From assembly GCF_030503855.1 (NCBI RefSeq), contig NZ_CP129971.1:1867501-1931500 (forward strand): DNA of 64,000 nt. Direction: 5' to 3'. How positions within the stretch are numbered: position 1 is the first letter of the stretch; every line of letters starts with the position of its first letter. Positions 16,703-26,568 of this stretch are shown piece after piece. The notes under the pieces are model-generated. The model was not told the DNA's origin and ran no database searches. It saw nothing but the letters and a program-made list of their open reading frames with translations. Position numbers and translations under genes: made by a program. Source of the DNA: Marivirga salinae. Lineage in GTDB: Bacteria; Bacteroidota; Bacteroidia; Cytophagales; Cyclobacteriaceae.

Positions 16703-17608
16703 ATGAGCGAATATCACGAACCGGTAATGTTACAGCAATGTCTGGATGGATTGGCTATTAAGCCCAATGGAATCTATGTAGACTTGACTTTCGGGGGTGG
16801 TGGTCATTCTAAAGCCATTTTAGAAAAATTAACTGACGGGAAATTATTAGGATTTGACCAAGATCAGGATGCTGAAGCTAATGCTGAGGCCATTGATCAT
16901 CCAGGTTTTGAGTTTGTTCAAGCGAATTTCAGGTTCGTTAAAAAATATTTGAAATTATATCGCATCAAGCAAGTTGATGGGATTTTAGCTGATTTAGGAG
17001 TTTCTTCTCATCAGTTCAACAAAGCGGAAAGAGGGTTTTCTACTCGTTTCGATGCGGAATTGGATATGAGAATGGATCAACATGCGTCAGTTACTGCTAA
17101 GCAAGTTATAAATGATTATAGCGAAGCTGATTTACATAAAATTTTTGGGCTTTATGGTGAGGTTCGAAATGCTAAGACTTTAGCTTCTGCCATTGTTTCG
17201 GCAAGAGCTGCTAGTCCTATTAATACGATTGGAGAGCTAAAAGAAATATTAGCAAGATACGCTAAACGCGGAAGAGAAAATAAATATTACGCACAGGTTT
17301 TTCAAGCACTAAGAATTGAGGTGAATGAAGAATTGAAAGCTTTGGAAGAAGCTTTACTTCAGATGGAGGAAGTGATAAAGCCAGGTGGTAGATTAGTAGT
17401 AATGAGCTACCATAGCTTGGAAGATAGATTGGTGAAAAACTACATCAATAAAGGGAAATTGGATGGTGAGGAAGAAAAGGATTTCTACGGAAATGTTTTG
17501 AAACCATTTAAAGCTATCAATAGAAAGCCTATTACTGCAGAAGATGAGGAGTTAAAACTCAATAATAGAGCTAGAAGTGCAAAATTAAGAATAGCTGAAA
17601 AGTTATGA
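16703..17608 (+). CDS. rsmH: 16S rRNA (cytosine1402-N4)-methyltransferase RsmH
   Basis: 301 residues, normal for the family. The N-terminus YHEPVMLQQCLDGL and the SAM-binding motif VDLTFGGGGHSKAIL (~28-42) are diagnostic, as are GILADLGVSSHQF and the MSYHSLEDRLVKNY segment near the C-terminus. It methylates N4 of C1402 in the 30S P site using S-adenosylmethionine. Second gene of the operon; its stop overlaps the next ATG by 4 nt (ATGA), implying translational coupling. Confidence 0.97.
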   Translation: MSEYHEPVMLQQCLDGLAIKPNGIYVDLTFGGGGHSKAILEKLTDGKLLGFDQDQDAEANAEAIDHPGFEFVQANFRFVKKYLKLYRIKQVDGILADLGVSSHQFNKAERGFSTRFDAELDMRMDQHASVTAKQVINDYSEADLHKIFGLYGEVRNAKTLASAIVSARAASPINTIGELKEILARYAKRGRENKYYAQVFQALRIEVNEELKALEEALLQMEEVIKPGGRLVVMSYHSLEDRLVKNYINKGKLDGEEEKDFYGNVLKPFKAINRKPITAEDEELKLNNRARSAKLRIAEKL

Positions 17609-17988
17609 GCGAAAATACTTTTAAAAAAAAGGAGAAAAACAAAACAAAGGATTCAGCTTCGGGAAGTATTTTCTCAAGGCTGGATAAAACTTTGGGAGGA
17701 AATAATGCCGAAGGTGGATTGCCAGTGCATTATCTGCCGTATGTTTTATTCATAGTCGCGATTTGTATTTTCTACATTGGCAACAGCCATTATGCGGATA
17801 AAACCACTCGAAAAATCGATAAGCTTCATCAAGAAGTGGAGGATTTAAGAGCGGATTATACCACTTTAAAATCAGAATATATGTTTGCTTCCAAGCAATC
17901 GGAAGTAGCAAAAAAGGTAAAGAAATTAGGATTAAAGGAATCAGAAAAACCACCATTTAAAATTATAGTAGAAAAAGGTGAATATTAA
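17605..17988 (+). CDS. FtsL-like cell-division membrane protein
   Basis: 127 residues. A basic cytoplasmic N-terminus (~1-46) is followed by one transmembrane helix (YVLFIVAICIFYIGNS, ~47-63), then a periplasmic coiled coil (KIDKLHQEVEDLRADYTTLKSEY). This topology and the position between rsmH and ftsI are those of FtsL, which with FtsB and FtsQ activates FtsWI. Primary sequence of FtsL is poorly conserved, so the name rests on topology and synteny. It overlaps rsmH by 4 nt and ftsI by 11 nt. Confidence 0.8.
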   Translation: MSENTFKKKEKNKTKDSASGSIFSRLDKTLGGNNAEGGLPVHYLPYVLFIVAICIFYIGNSHYADKTTRKIDKLHQEVEDLRADYTTLKSEYMFASKQSEVAKKVKKLGLKESEKPPFKIIVEKGEY

Positions 17989-20074
17989 AAAGTCCATATT
18001 GCTCAGAGTACGATTAGCATTTTTGGCTATTGTCATTTTTGCTGGAGCTATTATGTACCAGATTTTTCACATCCAATGGATGGAAGGTGATAAGTGGCAA
18101 AAAATGGCAGAGGAAATCAATATGAGCTATCAAGAAGTGAAAGCTACCCGTGGGAATATTTATTCCGATAACGGAAGTTTGTTGGCTACTTCTTTGCCTT
18201 TCTATAAAGTAGCTTTTGATCCTACTATTGCTGATGAGCAATTATTCAGAGAAAAGATTGATTCTTTAAGTTTGATGCTTTCCAAAAGTTTTGGGCAAAC
18301 ATCTACTTATTATAAGCAAAAAATTATTACAGCCAGACAAAAAGGTAGACAGTATATTTTCCTTTCTAATGAATTGATTGGTTATCAGAAGAAAAAGGAA
18401 ATGGAGACATGGCCTATTTTTAGAGAAGGGAGATTAGCAGGCGGTGTTATTTTTACTAAAACTGATAAAAGGTTCAGGCCTTTTTCAAATTTAGCATTTA
18501 GAACCATCGGCTTTTTGAATGAAAATGATTACGGTGCTGGGCTTGAATACAGCTTCAATAAATATTTAGCAGGAACAAACGGGAAAGCATTGTTCCAAAA
18601 AATTTCTGGTAGCAGCTGGAGACCTGTTAATGATGGTTCTGAAATCAGACCAAAAGACGGTTTTGATATTCAAACTACTATTGATATCAACTTGCAGGAT
18701 GTTTCAGAATCTGCGCTATTGCGTCACTTGATTAAGCATGAAGCCGATATGGGTTGTGTAGTGGTAATGGAAGTGAAAACAGGAGAAATTAAAGCGATTT
18801 CTAATTTGAAAAAGCTTTCAAACGGAAAATATGGTGAAGTTTATAATTATGCAGTAGGTAGTCATGGACTAAGAGAACCAGGTTCTACCTTTAAACTTGC
18901 TTCCTATATGGCGCTTTTGGAAGAAAAAAATATCCAGCTTACAGATTCAATTGATACCGGAGATGGGGAATATAAGTTTTATAAAGATAAGGTAAGAGAC
19001 CATAAACCAGGTGGTTACGGAACAATTTCTATTCGTGATGCTTTTGAGAAATCTTCTAACATTGCTATAGCCAAATTAATTGATGAGACCTTTCGTGAAA
19101 ATCCTCAGCGCTTTTTGGATTATTTAAAAACGATGGGTGTAACTCAACCTTTAGGATTTCAAATGATTGGAGAGGGGAAACCTAATATTCCGCCTATTAA
19201 ACAATGGAGTGGGATTACTTTGCCTTGGATGGCTTATGGGTATGGTTTGGAATTGACTCCTTTACATACTCTAACGTTATTTAATGCAGTTGCTAATGAT
19301 GGCAAAATGATTCGTCCTTTATTGGTGAAATCAATTAAAAAGACTGATAAAAAAATTAATACTTTTAAAACTAATGTAATTAGCGATCAAATTTGCTCTA
19401 AAGAAACATTAGACAAACTAAAAATCATGTTGGAAGGTGTGGTGCAAAATGGAACTGCCTCTAACATTAGTAATGCTGAATACAAAATTGCAGGAAAAAC
19501 AGGAACAGCTCAAAGCTTGATAGATGGCAAGTATGTTCGACAATATTATACATCATTTGCAGGTTATTTTCCTGCGGATAACCCAAAATATTCAGCTATA
19601 GTCGTGATGGATAATCCTAAAGGCTATCAACAATATGGTTCAGATGTGGCAGCTCCAGTTTTTAAAGAAATTGCGGACAAAATTTTTGCATTGGATTTGA
19701 ATATGCATGAAGAGTATAAATTGGAGGAAAAACCAGAGAAAGGAATTTTCCCTGTCGTTCAAGCGGGTAATAAAAATGACTTATCCTCTATGTTAAATTA
19801 TTTAGGGGTTTCCAATCATTCTGATAAACAAGAATTGGAATGGGTGAGAGCATCTATTCATAATAATTCCATTAAATGGGAACCTAATAATCAGCATCAG
19901 CAAGGTTTAGTGCCTGATGTGAGAGGTATGACATTAAGAGATGCACTGTATTTATTAGAGAATACAGGTTTAAATGTAGTAGTAAAAGGTGAAAAGGGTA
20001 GAGTGAATTCACAATCGCAATTCCCAGGATCAAGAGCATTAAAAGGAAGTACAATAAAACTAGAAATAGGTTAG
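17978..20074 (+). CDS. ftsI: Penicillin-binding protein, septal transpeptidase FtsI/PBP3 type, with C-terminal PASTA domain
   Basis: 698 residues starting at GTG, which overlaps ftsL. One N-terminal transmembrane helix (~10-27) is followed by the PBP dimerisation domain (~50-220) and the transpeptidase domain. Active-site motifs are GSTFK (Ser ~306, acylated by substrate and beta-lactams), SSN (~359) and KTGT (~507). A single PASTA domain (about 643-698, GLVPDVRGMTLRDAL) ends the protein; PASTA is absent from E. coli FtsI but present in Spo VD-like and Bacteroidota homologues. It crosslinks septal peptidoglycan together with FtsW, encoded in the same operon. The stop codon overlaps the murE start by one base. 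Confidence 0.95.
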   Translation: MNIKKSILLRVRLAFLAIVIFAGAIMYQIFHIQWMEGDKWQKMAEEINMSYQEVKATRGNIYSDNGSLLATSLPFYKVAFDPTIADEQLFREKIDSLSLMLSKSFGQTSTYYKQKIITARQKGRQYIFLSNELIGYQKKKEMETWPIFREGRLAGGVIFTKTDKRFRPFSNLAFRTIGFLNENDYGAGLEYSFNKYLAGTNGKALFQKISGSSWRPVNDGSEIRPKDGFDIQTTIDINLQDVSESALLRHLIKHEADMGCVVVMEVKTGEIKAISNLKKLSNGKYGEVYNYAVGSHGLREPGSTFKLASYMALLEEKNIQLTDSIDTGDGEYKFYKDKVRDHKPGGYGTISIRDAFEKSSNIAIAKLIDETFRENPQRFLDYLKTMGVTQPLGFQMIGEGKPNIPPIKQWSGITLPWMAYGYGLELTPLHTLTLFNAVANDGKMIRPLLVKSIKKTDKKINTFKTNVISDQICSKETLDKLKIMLEGVVQNGTASNISNAEYKIAGKTGTAQSLIDGKYVRQYYTSFAGYFPADNPKYSAIVVMDNPKGYQQYGSDVAAPVFKEIADKIFALDLNMHEEYKLEEKPEKGIFPVVQAGNKNDLSSMLNYLGVSNHSDKQELEWVRASIHNNSIKWEPNNQHQQGLVPDVRGMTLRDALYLLENTGLNVVVKGEKGRVNSQSQFPGSRALKGSTIKLEIG

Positions 20075-21540
20075 TGGCGAACTTAAAAGACATATTATAT
20101 AAAGTAAAATTAATCAGCATTTCAGGTGCTACTGATATTGCTATTGATGCCATTCAGTTCGATTCTAGAATTGTTGGAGCTGGTGATGTCTTTGTTGCCA
20201 TTAAAGGAACTCAGGTTGATGGTCACGAATTTATTTCAAAAGCTGTCACTCAAGGAGCGGTTGCTGTGGTATGCGAAGATATTCCAATTGATATCCATCC
20301 TGAAGTAACTTATGTTCAGACTGATAATTCAGCCAAAGCTTTAGGAATTATGGCTGATAACTATTTTGGTCATCCTTCTGAAAAATTGAAATTGGTTGCG
20401 GTAACGGGCACAAATGGAAAAACCACCACAGTGAGTTTACTGCACCAGTTATTTATGAATTTGGGCTATCATACCGGTATGATTTCAACTGTTCAAAATC
20501 AGATAAATAATAAGGTTATTCCTGCAACACATACAACGCCTGATGCACTTCAGTTGAATTCCCTATTAAAAAAAATGGTGGAATCTGGTTGTAATATAGT
20601 TTTCATGGAAGCTAGTAGTCACGCCATTGAACAGGAAAGAATGGCCGGTTTAAAATTAGCCGGAGCTGTTTTTACAAATATTACCCATGAGCATTTAGAT
20701 TATCACAAAACATTTGATAATTACATAAAGGCCAAAAAGAAATTATTTGATGATTTGCCATCTGATGCTTTTGCTTTGGTAAACGTTGATGATAAAAGAG
20801 GAATGGTGATGCTGCAGAATTGCAAAGCCTCAAAATATACGTATTCCTTAAAAATGATGGCGATATATAAAGCAAAAGTTTTAAGTAATTCATTGCAAGG
20901 ACTTGAGCTTAATATTGAGCAAAAGGATGTTTGGTTCAGGCAAATTGGTTATTTCAATGCCTATAATTTGTTGGCTTCTTATGCAACTGCACATTTGTTG
21001 GAAGAGGAAAGCGAAGAAATATTAATGAATTTATCTCAAATCGAATTAAAGAATGGAAGATTTGAGCAAGTACCGAATAATGCGGGAATTACGGCTGTGG
21101 TAGATTATGCACATACTCCTGATGCTTTGGAGAATGTGTTACAAACTATCGATAATATTAGAACAGGAAATGAACAAGTGCTTACCGTAGTGGGCTGTGG
21201 TGGAAATAGAGACACGACTAAAAGACCATTAATGGCTGAAATTGCCTGTAGGTTTAGTGATAGGGTAATATTGACTTCAGACAACCCAAGATTTGAGGAA
21301 CCTGAAGCAATCATTGCAGATATGCAAAAAGGTGTTCCTGTTTCTCAAGTTAGAAAAGTAACGAATTTGCCAGACAGGAAAGAAGCTATAAAGTTAGCAT
21401 GCAGTTTTGCGCAAAAAGGGGATATCATATTAGTGGCTGGAAAAGGTCATGAAACTTATCAGGAAATTAAAGGCGAGAGAAGCCATTTCGATGATAAGGA
21501 AATAGTAAGTGAAATGTTGAATTTGATCCATAATAAATAA
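20074..21540 (+). CDS. murE: UDP-MurNAc-tripeptide synthetase MurE (meso-DAP type)
   Basis: 488 residues from a GTG start (MANLKDI) that shares one base with the ftsI stop. It has the Mur ligase N-terminal domain with [16 protein letters not shown], the ATP-binding loop GTNGKTTT (~112), and the central THEHLDYH segment. DNPR (in [10 protein letters not shown], ~403) is the motif that selects meso-diaminopimelate rather than lysine. The cytoplasmic enzyme adds the third stem-peptide residue to UDP-MurNAc-L-Ala-D-Glu. The motif therefore predicts DAP-type peptidoglycan, as usual for Bacteroidota. Confidence 0.97.
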   Translation: MANLKDILYKVKLISISGATDIAIDAIQFDSRIVGAGDVFVAIKGTQVDGHEFISKAVTQGAVAVVCEDIPIDIHPEVTYVQTDNSAKALGIMADNYFGHPSEKLKLVAVTGTNGKTTTVSLLHQLFMNLGYHTGMISTVQNQINNKVIPATHTTPDALQLNSLLKKMVESGCNIVFMEASSHAIEQERMAGLKLAGAVFTNITHEHLDYHKTFDNYIKAKKKLFDDLPSDAFALVNVDDKRGMVMLQNCKASKYTYSLKMMAIYKAKVLSNSLQGLELNIEQKDVWFRQIGYFNAYNLLASYATAHLLEEESEEILMNLSQIELKNGRFEQVPNNAGITAVVDYAHTPDALENVLQTIDNIRTGNEQVLTVVGCGGNRDTTKRPLMAEIACRFSDRVILTSDNPRFEEPEAIIADMQKGVPVSQVRKVTNLPDRKEAIKLACSFAQKGDIILVAGKGHETYQEIKGERSHFDDKEIVSEMLNLIHNK

Positions 21541-21551
21541 AAAAGAGAAAG

Positions 21552-22769
21552 GTGTTATATTATTTATTCGACTTCTTAAATAAAAAAATGGACTTGCTTG
21601 GGGCAGGGGTGTTTCAGTATATCTCCTTTAGAGCAGGTATGGCTACACTTTTTTCTTTGTTAATAACCATCACCTTTGGTAAGACATTGATCAATAAATT
21701 AAGAAAGAAGCAAGTTGGTGAATCTGTTCGTGATTTAGGGCTTGATGGTCAGATTGAAAAAGCTGGGACTCCAACCATGGGTGGCATAATGATTATTTTG
21801 GCCATTGTTATTCCAGTTTTGCTTTTTTCAAAAATCGATAATATATATATCATTTTACTTTTAGTTTCCACCGTTTGGATGGGATTAATTGGCTTTTTAG
21901 ATGACTATATCAAAGTTTTTAAAAAGAATAAAGAAGGACTAAAAGGAAAATTCAAAGTATTTGGTCAAATCGGTTTAGGGCTGATTGTAGGCCTAACATT
22001 ATTTTACCACCCTGATGTTACGGTTCGTGAATTCATTTCTCCTGTAAGTGTATCTGAAGGTGTTGAAATGGTATCTGAATCTTCATTTGAAGACGTAAAA
22101 TCAATGGTCACTACCATTCCATTTTTCAAGAATAATGAGTTTGATTACAGCAGTATTTTGCCTTTTCTTCCTGATGGCTCTACTGTGGTCATCTATGTAT
22201 TAATTGTGATCTTTATTGTAACTGCAGTTAGTAATGGAGCGAATATTACCGATGGAATAGATGGATTGGCAGCGGGAACATCAGCTATCATTGGTTTGGC
22301 TTTAGCAATTTTTGCCTATGTATCTGGTAATGCCATTTTCTCTCAGTATCTCAATATAATGTTCATCCCAAATAGTGGGGAAATTGTGATTTTCTGTGCT
22401 GCTTTCGTAGGGGCGTGTGTGGGTTTTTTATGGTACAATACTCATCCGGCTCAAGTTTTTATGGGAGATACTGGAAGCTTGTCCATAGGTGGAATAATAG
22501 CTGTTTTAGCATTAGTCATTAGAAAAGAATTATTGATACCTGTTCTGTGTGGAATTTTCTTGATTGAGAATCTGTCTGTAATCATTCAGGTCAGTTATTT
22601 TAAATATACAAAGAAAAAATACGGTGAAGGCAAAAGGATATTTTTAATGTCTCCATTGCATCATCATTATCAAAAGAAAGGAATTCATGAATCTAAAATT
22701 GTAAACCGCTTCTGGATTGTAGGCATTTTGTTGGCTATTATTTCAGTCGCAACATTGAAGCTTCGGTAA
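21552..22769 (+). CDS. mraY: Phospho-MurNAc-pentapeptide transferase MraY
   Basis: 405 residues, about ten transmembrane helices, GTG start at 21552. Diagnostic motifs: [19 protein letters not shown] with the paired Asp of the active site, [27 protein letters not shown] and [11 protein letters not shown]. The enzyme moves phospho-MurNAc-pentapeptide to undecaprenyl phosphate, forming lipid I in the inner membrane. It carries an inserted ~60-residue periplasmic or loop segment ([11 protein letters not shown]...PFLPDG) relative to E. coli MraY (360 aa), common in Bacteroidota. Confidence 0.97.
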   Translation: MLYYLFDFLNKKMDLLGAGVFQYISFRAGMATLFSLLITITFGKTLINKLRKKQVGESVRDLGLDGQIEKAGTPTMGGIMIILAIVIPVLLFSKIDNIYIILLLVSTVWMGLIGFLDDYIKVFKKNKEGLKGKFKVFGQIGLGLIVGLTLFYHPDVTVREFISPVSVSEGVEMVSESSFEDVKSMVTTIPFFKNNEFDYSSILPFLPDGSTVVIYVLIVIFIVTAVSNGANITDGIDGLAAGTSAIIGLALAIFAYVSGNAIFSQYLNIMFIPNSGEIVIFCAAFVGACVGFLWYNTHPAQVFMGDTGSLSIGGIIAVLALVIRKELLIPVLCGIFLIENLSVIIQVSYFKYTKKKYGEGKRIFLMSPLHHHYQKKGIHESKIVNRFWIVGILLAIISVATLKLR

Positions 22770-22912
22770 ATTAGAAAGATGAAAGTTGAAATATAAAAAG
22801 GTCAGTACCGAAGGTCAGACCAGTTTTTAGAGAAAATTGAAATAGGTAGAAGTAGAAATAAAGTAGAAATAAAATAGAAATAAAAAAAAATAGATAAATA
22901 CTAAAAAAATCA
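22770..22912. repeat. mraY-murD spacer with short A-rich tandem repeat
   Basis: This is the longest gap in the dcw operon, 143 bp. Between about 22850 and 22884 the unit (g/a)tagaaataaa occurs three to four times in tandem. No gene, terminator hairpin or full promoter was recognised. It ends at the GTG start of murD. Confidence 0.55.
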
Positions 22913-24286
22913 GTGAATAAACGAATCATCATATTGGGAGCAGGAGAAAGCGGAACCGGTGCTGCTTTGCTAGCAAAAGCAAAGGGATATGATGTTTTTG
23001 TGTCTGATTTTGGGAGAATTAATGAGACGAATAAAGAGAAATTAACTCAAGCTGAAATTCCATTTGAGGAAGGAAAGCATACGGAAGATTTAATATTTAA
23101 TGCAGATAAAATAATCAAAAGCCCTGGTATTGCTCCAAAAGTGGAGATTGTCCAAAAAGCTTTAGCTAAAAATATTCCAGTAATAGATGAATTGGAGTTT
23201 GCCTTTGGATTTACTAAAGGAAAGATCATTGCCATAACTGGAACAAATGGTAAATCTACCACTACCATGCTAACCTATCATTTGCTTAAAGAAGCTGGAT
23301 TGTCAGTTGGTCTGGGAGGAAATATCGGTAAGAGTATGGCAGGTCAGTTGGTCAATCTGGATTTTGATTGGTGGGTGTTAGAGTGTAGCAGTTTCCAAAT
23401 TGATGGCTTTGCGGATTTTAAGCCACACATTGGCATTTTGCTAAATATTACACCAGATCATTTAGACCGATATGATTATAAAGTTGAAAATTATGTAGCA
23501 TCTAAATTCTCCTTGTTCAAAAATCAAGATAAAGAAGATTATGCTCTATTATATACAGAAGATAAATTGATTAATGCGAATCTTTCAAAACATCGATTTT
23601 CTTCCAAATTATTTGAGTTGAAGTTTGAAGATATACCATCTGAGGGGGCTTATGCAAATCCGTCTGGTATCATCATTAATTTAAATGGAAGAAAAAACAC
23701 TTTCGCTCAAGACTTACTGACTATAAAAGGAAAACATAACCAGACTAATGCCATGGCTTCTATTTTAACTGCTAAACTCGCTAAAGTAAAGAATGAAAAA
23801 ATTTCGGAAAGCCTTCCGAAATTTAAAAGTATTCAACATCGATTGGAGTCGGTAGGAAATATTCATGGAATTGAATTTGTAAATGATTCAAAAGCAACCA
23901 ATGTTGATGCTGTCTATTATGCCTTGGATGCTTTTACAAAACCAATAATCTGGATAGTTGGGGGAGTGGATAAAGGAAATGATTATAGTCAGTTAGATGC
24001 AGTAAGCACCAATGTAAAAGCCATTATTTGTTTAGGGAAAGATAATGAAAAGATCAAGGAGTATTTCAAAAGTAGATGTCCGATAATCGAGGAAACGCAA
24101 TCTATGCAGGATGCCGTGAAAATGGGATATAAATTATCTAAAGATAGAGAAGTGGTATTGCTTTCTCCTGCTTGTGCGAGCTTTGATTTATTTAAGAATT
24201 ATGAAGACCGAGGGAATCAATTTCGTTTGGCATTTCAATTATTGGAAAGAGAAATAGAATTGAAAAAAATATCGCAGTCATGCTAA
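22913..24286 (+). CDS. murD: UDP-MurNAc-L-alanine:D-glutamate ligase MurD
   Basis: 457 residues from GTG at 22913 (MNKRIIILGAGESG). The N-terminal Rossmann-like domain binds UDP. The ATP loop is GTNGKSTTT (~110) and the C-terminal ligase domain has FVNDSKATNVDA and LLSPACASFDLF, both MurD signatures. It adds D-Glu to UDP-MurNAc-L-Ala in the cytoplasm. The stop overlaps the ftsW start by 7 nt. Confidence 0.97.
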   Translation: MNKRIIILGAGESGTGAALLAKAKGYDVFVSDFGRINETNKEKLTQAEIPFEEGKHTEDLIFNADKIIKSPGIAPKVEIVQKALAKNIPVIDELEFAFGFTKGKIIAITGTNGKSTTTMLTYHLLKEAGLSVGLGGNIGKSMAGQLVNLDFDWWVLECSSFQIDGFADFKPHIGILLNITPDHLDRYDYKVENYVASKFSLFKNQDKEDYALLYTEDKLINANLSKHRFSSKLFELKFEDIPSEGAYANPSGIIINLNGRKNTFAQDLLTIKGKHNQTNAMASILTAKLAKVKNEKISESLPKFKSIQHRLESVGNIHGIEFVNDSKATNVDAVYYALDAFTKPIIWIVGGVDKGNDYSQLDAVSTNVKAIICLGKDNEKIKEYFKSRCPIIEETQSMQDAVKMGYKLSKDREVVLLSPACASFDLFKNYEDRGNQFRLAFQLLEREIELKKISQSC

Positions 24287-25461
24287 GTATTCAAAACATA
24301 AAAGCTTGGACTGACAAGCACCTCAAAGGAGATCCCGTGATTTGGACGGTGGTTTTTGCTTTAGGTATGCTCAGTATTTTAGTTGTTTATAGTGCTACTG
24401 GAACTATTGCCTATTTCAAATATGGAGGCAATACAGAATACTATTTACTACGTCATAGCTTTTTAGTGATTTTGAGTTTCTTTGCGATGTGGGTTGCCCA
24501 TAAAGTGGATTACCGTTATTATTCCAAATTATCTCGTTTGGCATTATGGCTTTCAGTCCCACTTTTAATTTTTGCATGGCAGTTTGGAGTAAACTTGAAC
24601 AGCGCATCAAGATGGATTACCATTCCATTAATTAACCAATCATTTCAACCGTCTGATTTAGCAAAATTAGCTTTAATTATCAATCTGGCTGGGATGCTAT
24701 CTAAGAGACAGCAAAATATTCATGATTTTAAAAAGGCATTAATTCCTATGCTTTTGTGGTGTGGTGTAATTTGTGGTTTAATAGCTATGACCAATTTATC
24801 GACAGCTATATTATTATTCTTAACCTGTATGTTACTTTTATTTATCGGTAGAATTCCAGTTAAGTATTTAGCCATGCTAGCTTTTGTTGGAGTTTTTGCA
24901 GTGAGTATCGCCATGGTTGTAGGACAAAGGGGTGAAACCGCTATTAGCCGTGTTGAGAATTTCATCAATAAAGAGAATATTCCGTTTCAAGCGCAACAAT
25001 CTTATATAGCAGTTGCAACGGGAGGCATAACTGGAAAAGGTCCTGGAAATAGTAGTCAACGAAACTTTTTACCTGAGGCCTTTTCGGATTTTATCTTCGC
25101 CATAGTGGTTGAAGAATACGGGATGATAGGAGCAGGAATTGTAATTTTATTGTATTTAACCTTGCTATATAGAGGAATGAAGGCTGCAGCAGCCAGTGGC
25201 AGAGCTTATGGAGGATTACTCTCCGCAGGTCTGAGTTTTGCCATTGTCATACAGGCAATGGTCAATATGGGAGTTGCCGTTGGTTTAGGGCCAATTACAG
25301 GTTTACCTCTTCCACTTCTAAGTATGGGGGGAACCTCGCTTTTATTTACAGGAATCGCAATGGGTATCATATTAAGCGTGAGTAGAGGCGAAATTGAAGA
25401 AACTCCAGATGCCTTAAGCAAAAAACAATTTTCTAATTTACCTAAAAAAGAAGCAGCCTAA
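24280..25461 (+). CDS. ftsW: SEDS-family septal glycosyltransferase FtsW
   Basis: 393 residues with about ten membrane segments. SEDS motifs visible are NSASRWITI, QPSDLAKLALI, GKGPGNSSQRNFLPEAFSDFIFAIVVEEYG and the GLPLPLLSMGGTSLLF loop near the C-terminus. FtsW polymerises lipid II into septal glycan together with FtsI. Overlaps murD and abuts murG directly (stop at 25459-25461, next ATG at 25462). Naming as FtsW rather than RodA rests on operon position. Confidence 0.95.
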   Translation: MLSIQNIKAWTDKHLKGDPVIWTVVFALGMLSILVVYSATGTIAYFKYGGNTEYYLLRHSFLVILSFFAMWVAHKVDYRYYSKLSRLALWLSVPLLIFAWQFGVNLNSASRWITIPLINQSFQPSDLAKLALIINLAGMLSKRQQNIHDFKKALIPMLLWCGVICGLIAMTNLSTAILLFLTCMLLLFIGRIPVKYLAMLAFVGVFAVSIAMVVGQRGETAISRVENFINKENIPFQAQQSYIAVATGGITGKGPGNSSQRNFLPEAFSDFIFAIVVEEYGMIGAGIVILLYLTLLYRGMKAAAASGRAYGGLLSAGLSFAIVIQAMVNMGVAVGLGPITGLPLPLLSMGGTSLLFTGIAMGIILSVSRGEIEETPDALSKKQFSNLPKKEAA

Positions 25462-26568
25462 ATGGATATGCAAAAACCATATCGATTCATTTTAAGCGGA
25501 GGGGGCACAGGCGGTCACATTTTTCCAGCTTTGGCAATTGCGGATGAAATCAAAAAGCAACTACCAAATGCAGAAATACTTTTTGTAGGTGCTGAAGGTA
25601 AAATGGAAATGCAAAAAGTGCCGGAGGCGGGTTATAAGATTTTTGGATTACCAATAGCCGGTATTCAAAGAAGTTTGACTTTGAAGAATTTGAGTTTTCC
25701 TTTTAAGCTCATGAATAGTTTAAAGCAAGCTAAAAAAATAGTAAAGAATTTTAAGCCAGATGCTGTTATTGGCGTAGGCGGTTATGCAAGTGGGCCAACT
25801 CTTAGGGCAGCATCCAATTTAAGAATTCCTTGTTTGCTACAGGAACAAAATTCCTACGCAGGCTTAACCAATAAGTGGTTGAAAAAGAAGGTTAAACAAA
25901 TTTGCGTAGCTTATGAAGGGATGGATAAATATTTTCCAGCCTCAAAATTAAATTTAACAGGAAACCCGGTTAGGAAAAACTTATTGGAGTTACCTGAAAG
26001 GTCACAAGCAATTACCAGCTTTGATTTAGAGGCGAATAAAAAGACAATTTTGGTTTTAGGCGGAAGCTTAGGAGCAAGAACTATAAATGAAAGTATTGCG
26101 CAAAATTTAGATCTACTAGCAAAAGAAGATTTTCAGATGTTATGGCAAACAGGCAAGCTTTATCATAATGAAATGCTAGCTCGATCTAAAAATGCTAATA
26201 AAAAGCAATTGAAAGTTTTAGAGTTTATCAAAAATATGGATGAAGCTTATGCTGCTGCGGATATTATTATTACTAGAGCCGGGGCATTGTCTGTTTCAGA
26301 GTTGCAAATTGTAGGTAAGCCCGTAATTTTTGTACCATCACCTAATGTAGCAGAAGACCATCAAACCAAAAATGCTCAGGCATTGACTAAAGAAAATGCA
26401 GCCTTAATGGTAACAGATGCCATGGCAGTAAAAGAATTAATGCCGAAAGCTTTTGAATTATTAAAGGATACTGAAAAACAAAAGGAGCTTTCTGAAAATA
26501 TAAAGAAAATGGCTAAACCAAAAGCCACAGAAAATATAGTATCGATTATTTTTAAAATGATTGAATGA
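25462..26568 (+). CDS. murG: Lipid II synthase MurG
   Basis: 368 residues, GT28-type GT-B fold. N-terminal glycine loop GGGTGGHIFPALAIAD (~13-28), VIGVGGYASGP, second domain GGSLGARTINE (~197), and the donor-binding RAGALSVSELQ motif. A membrane-associated enzyme that transfers GlcNAc from UDP-GlcNAc to lipid I. Overlaps murC by 4 nt (ATGA). Confidence 0.97.
   Translation: MDMQKPYRFILSGGGTGGHIFPALAIADEIKKQLPNAEILFVGAEGKMEMQKVPEAGYKIFGLPIAGIQRSLTLKNLSFPFKLMNSLKQAKKIVKNFKPDAVIGVGGYASGPTLRAASNLRIPCLLQEQNSYAGLTNKWLKKKVKQICVAYEGMDKYFPASKLNLTGNPVRKNLLELPERSQAITSFDLEANKKTILVLGGSLGARTINESIAQNLDLLAKEDFQMLWQTGKLYHNEMLARSKNANKKQLKVLEFIKNMDEAYAAADIIITRAGALSVSELQIVGKPVIFVPSPNVAEDHQTKNAQALTKENAALMVTDAMAVKELMPKAFELLKDTEKQKELSENIKKMAKPKATENIVSIIFKMIE

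Noticed and set aside
22850-22884. CRISPR-like tandem repeats
   Set aside because: The units are ~11 bp and contiguous without spacers, and no cas genes are present.
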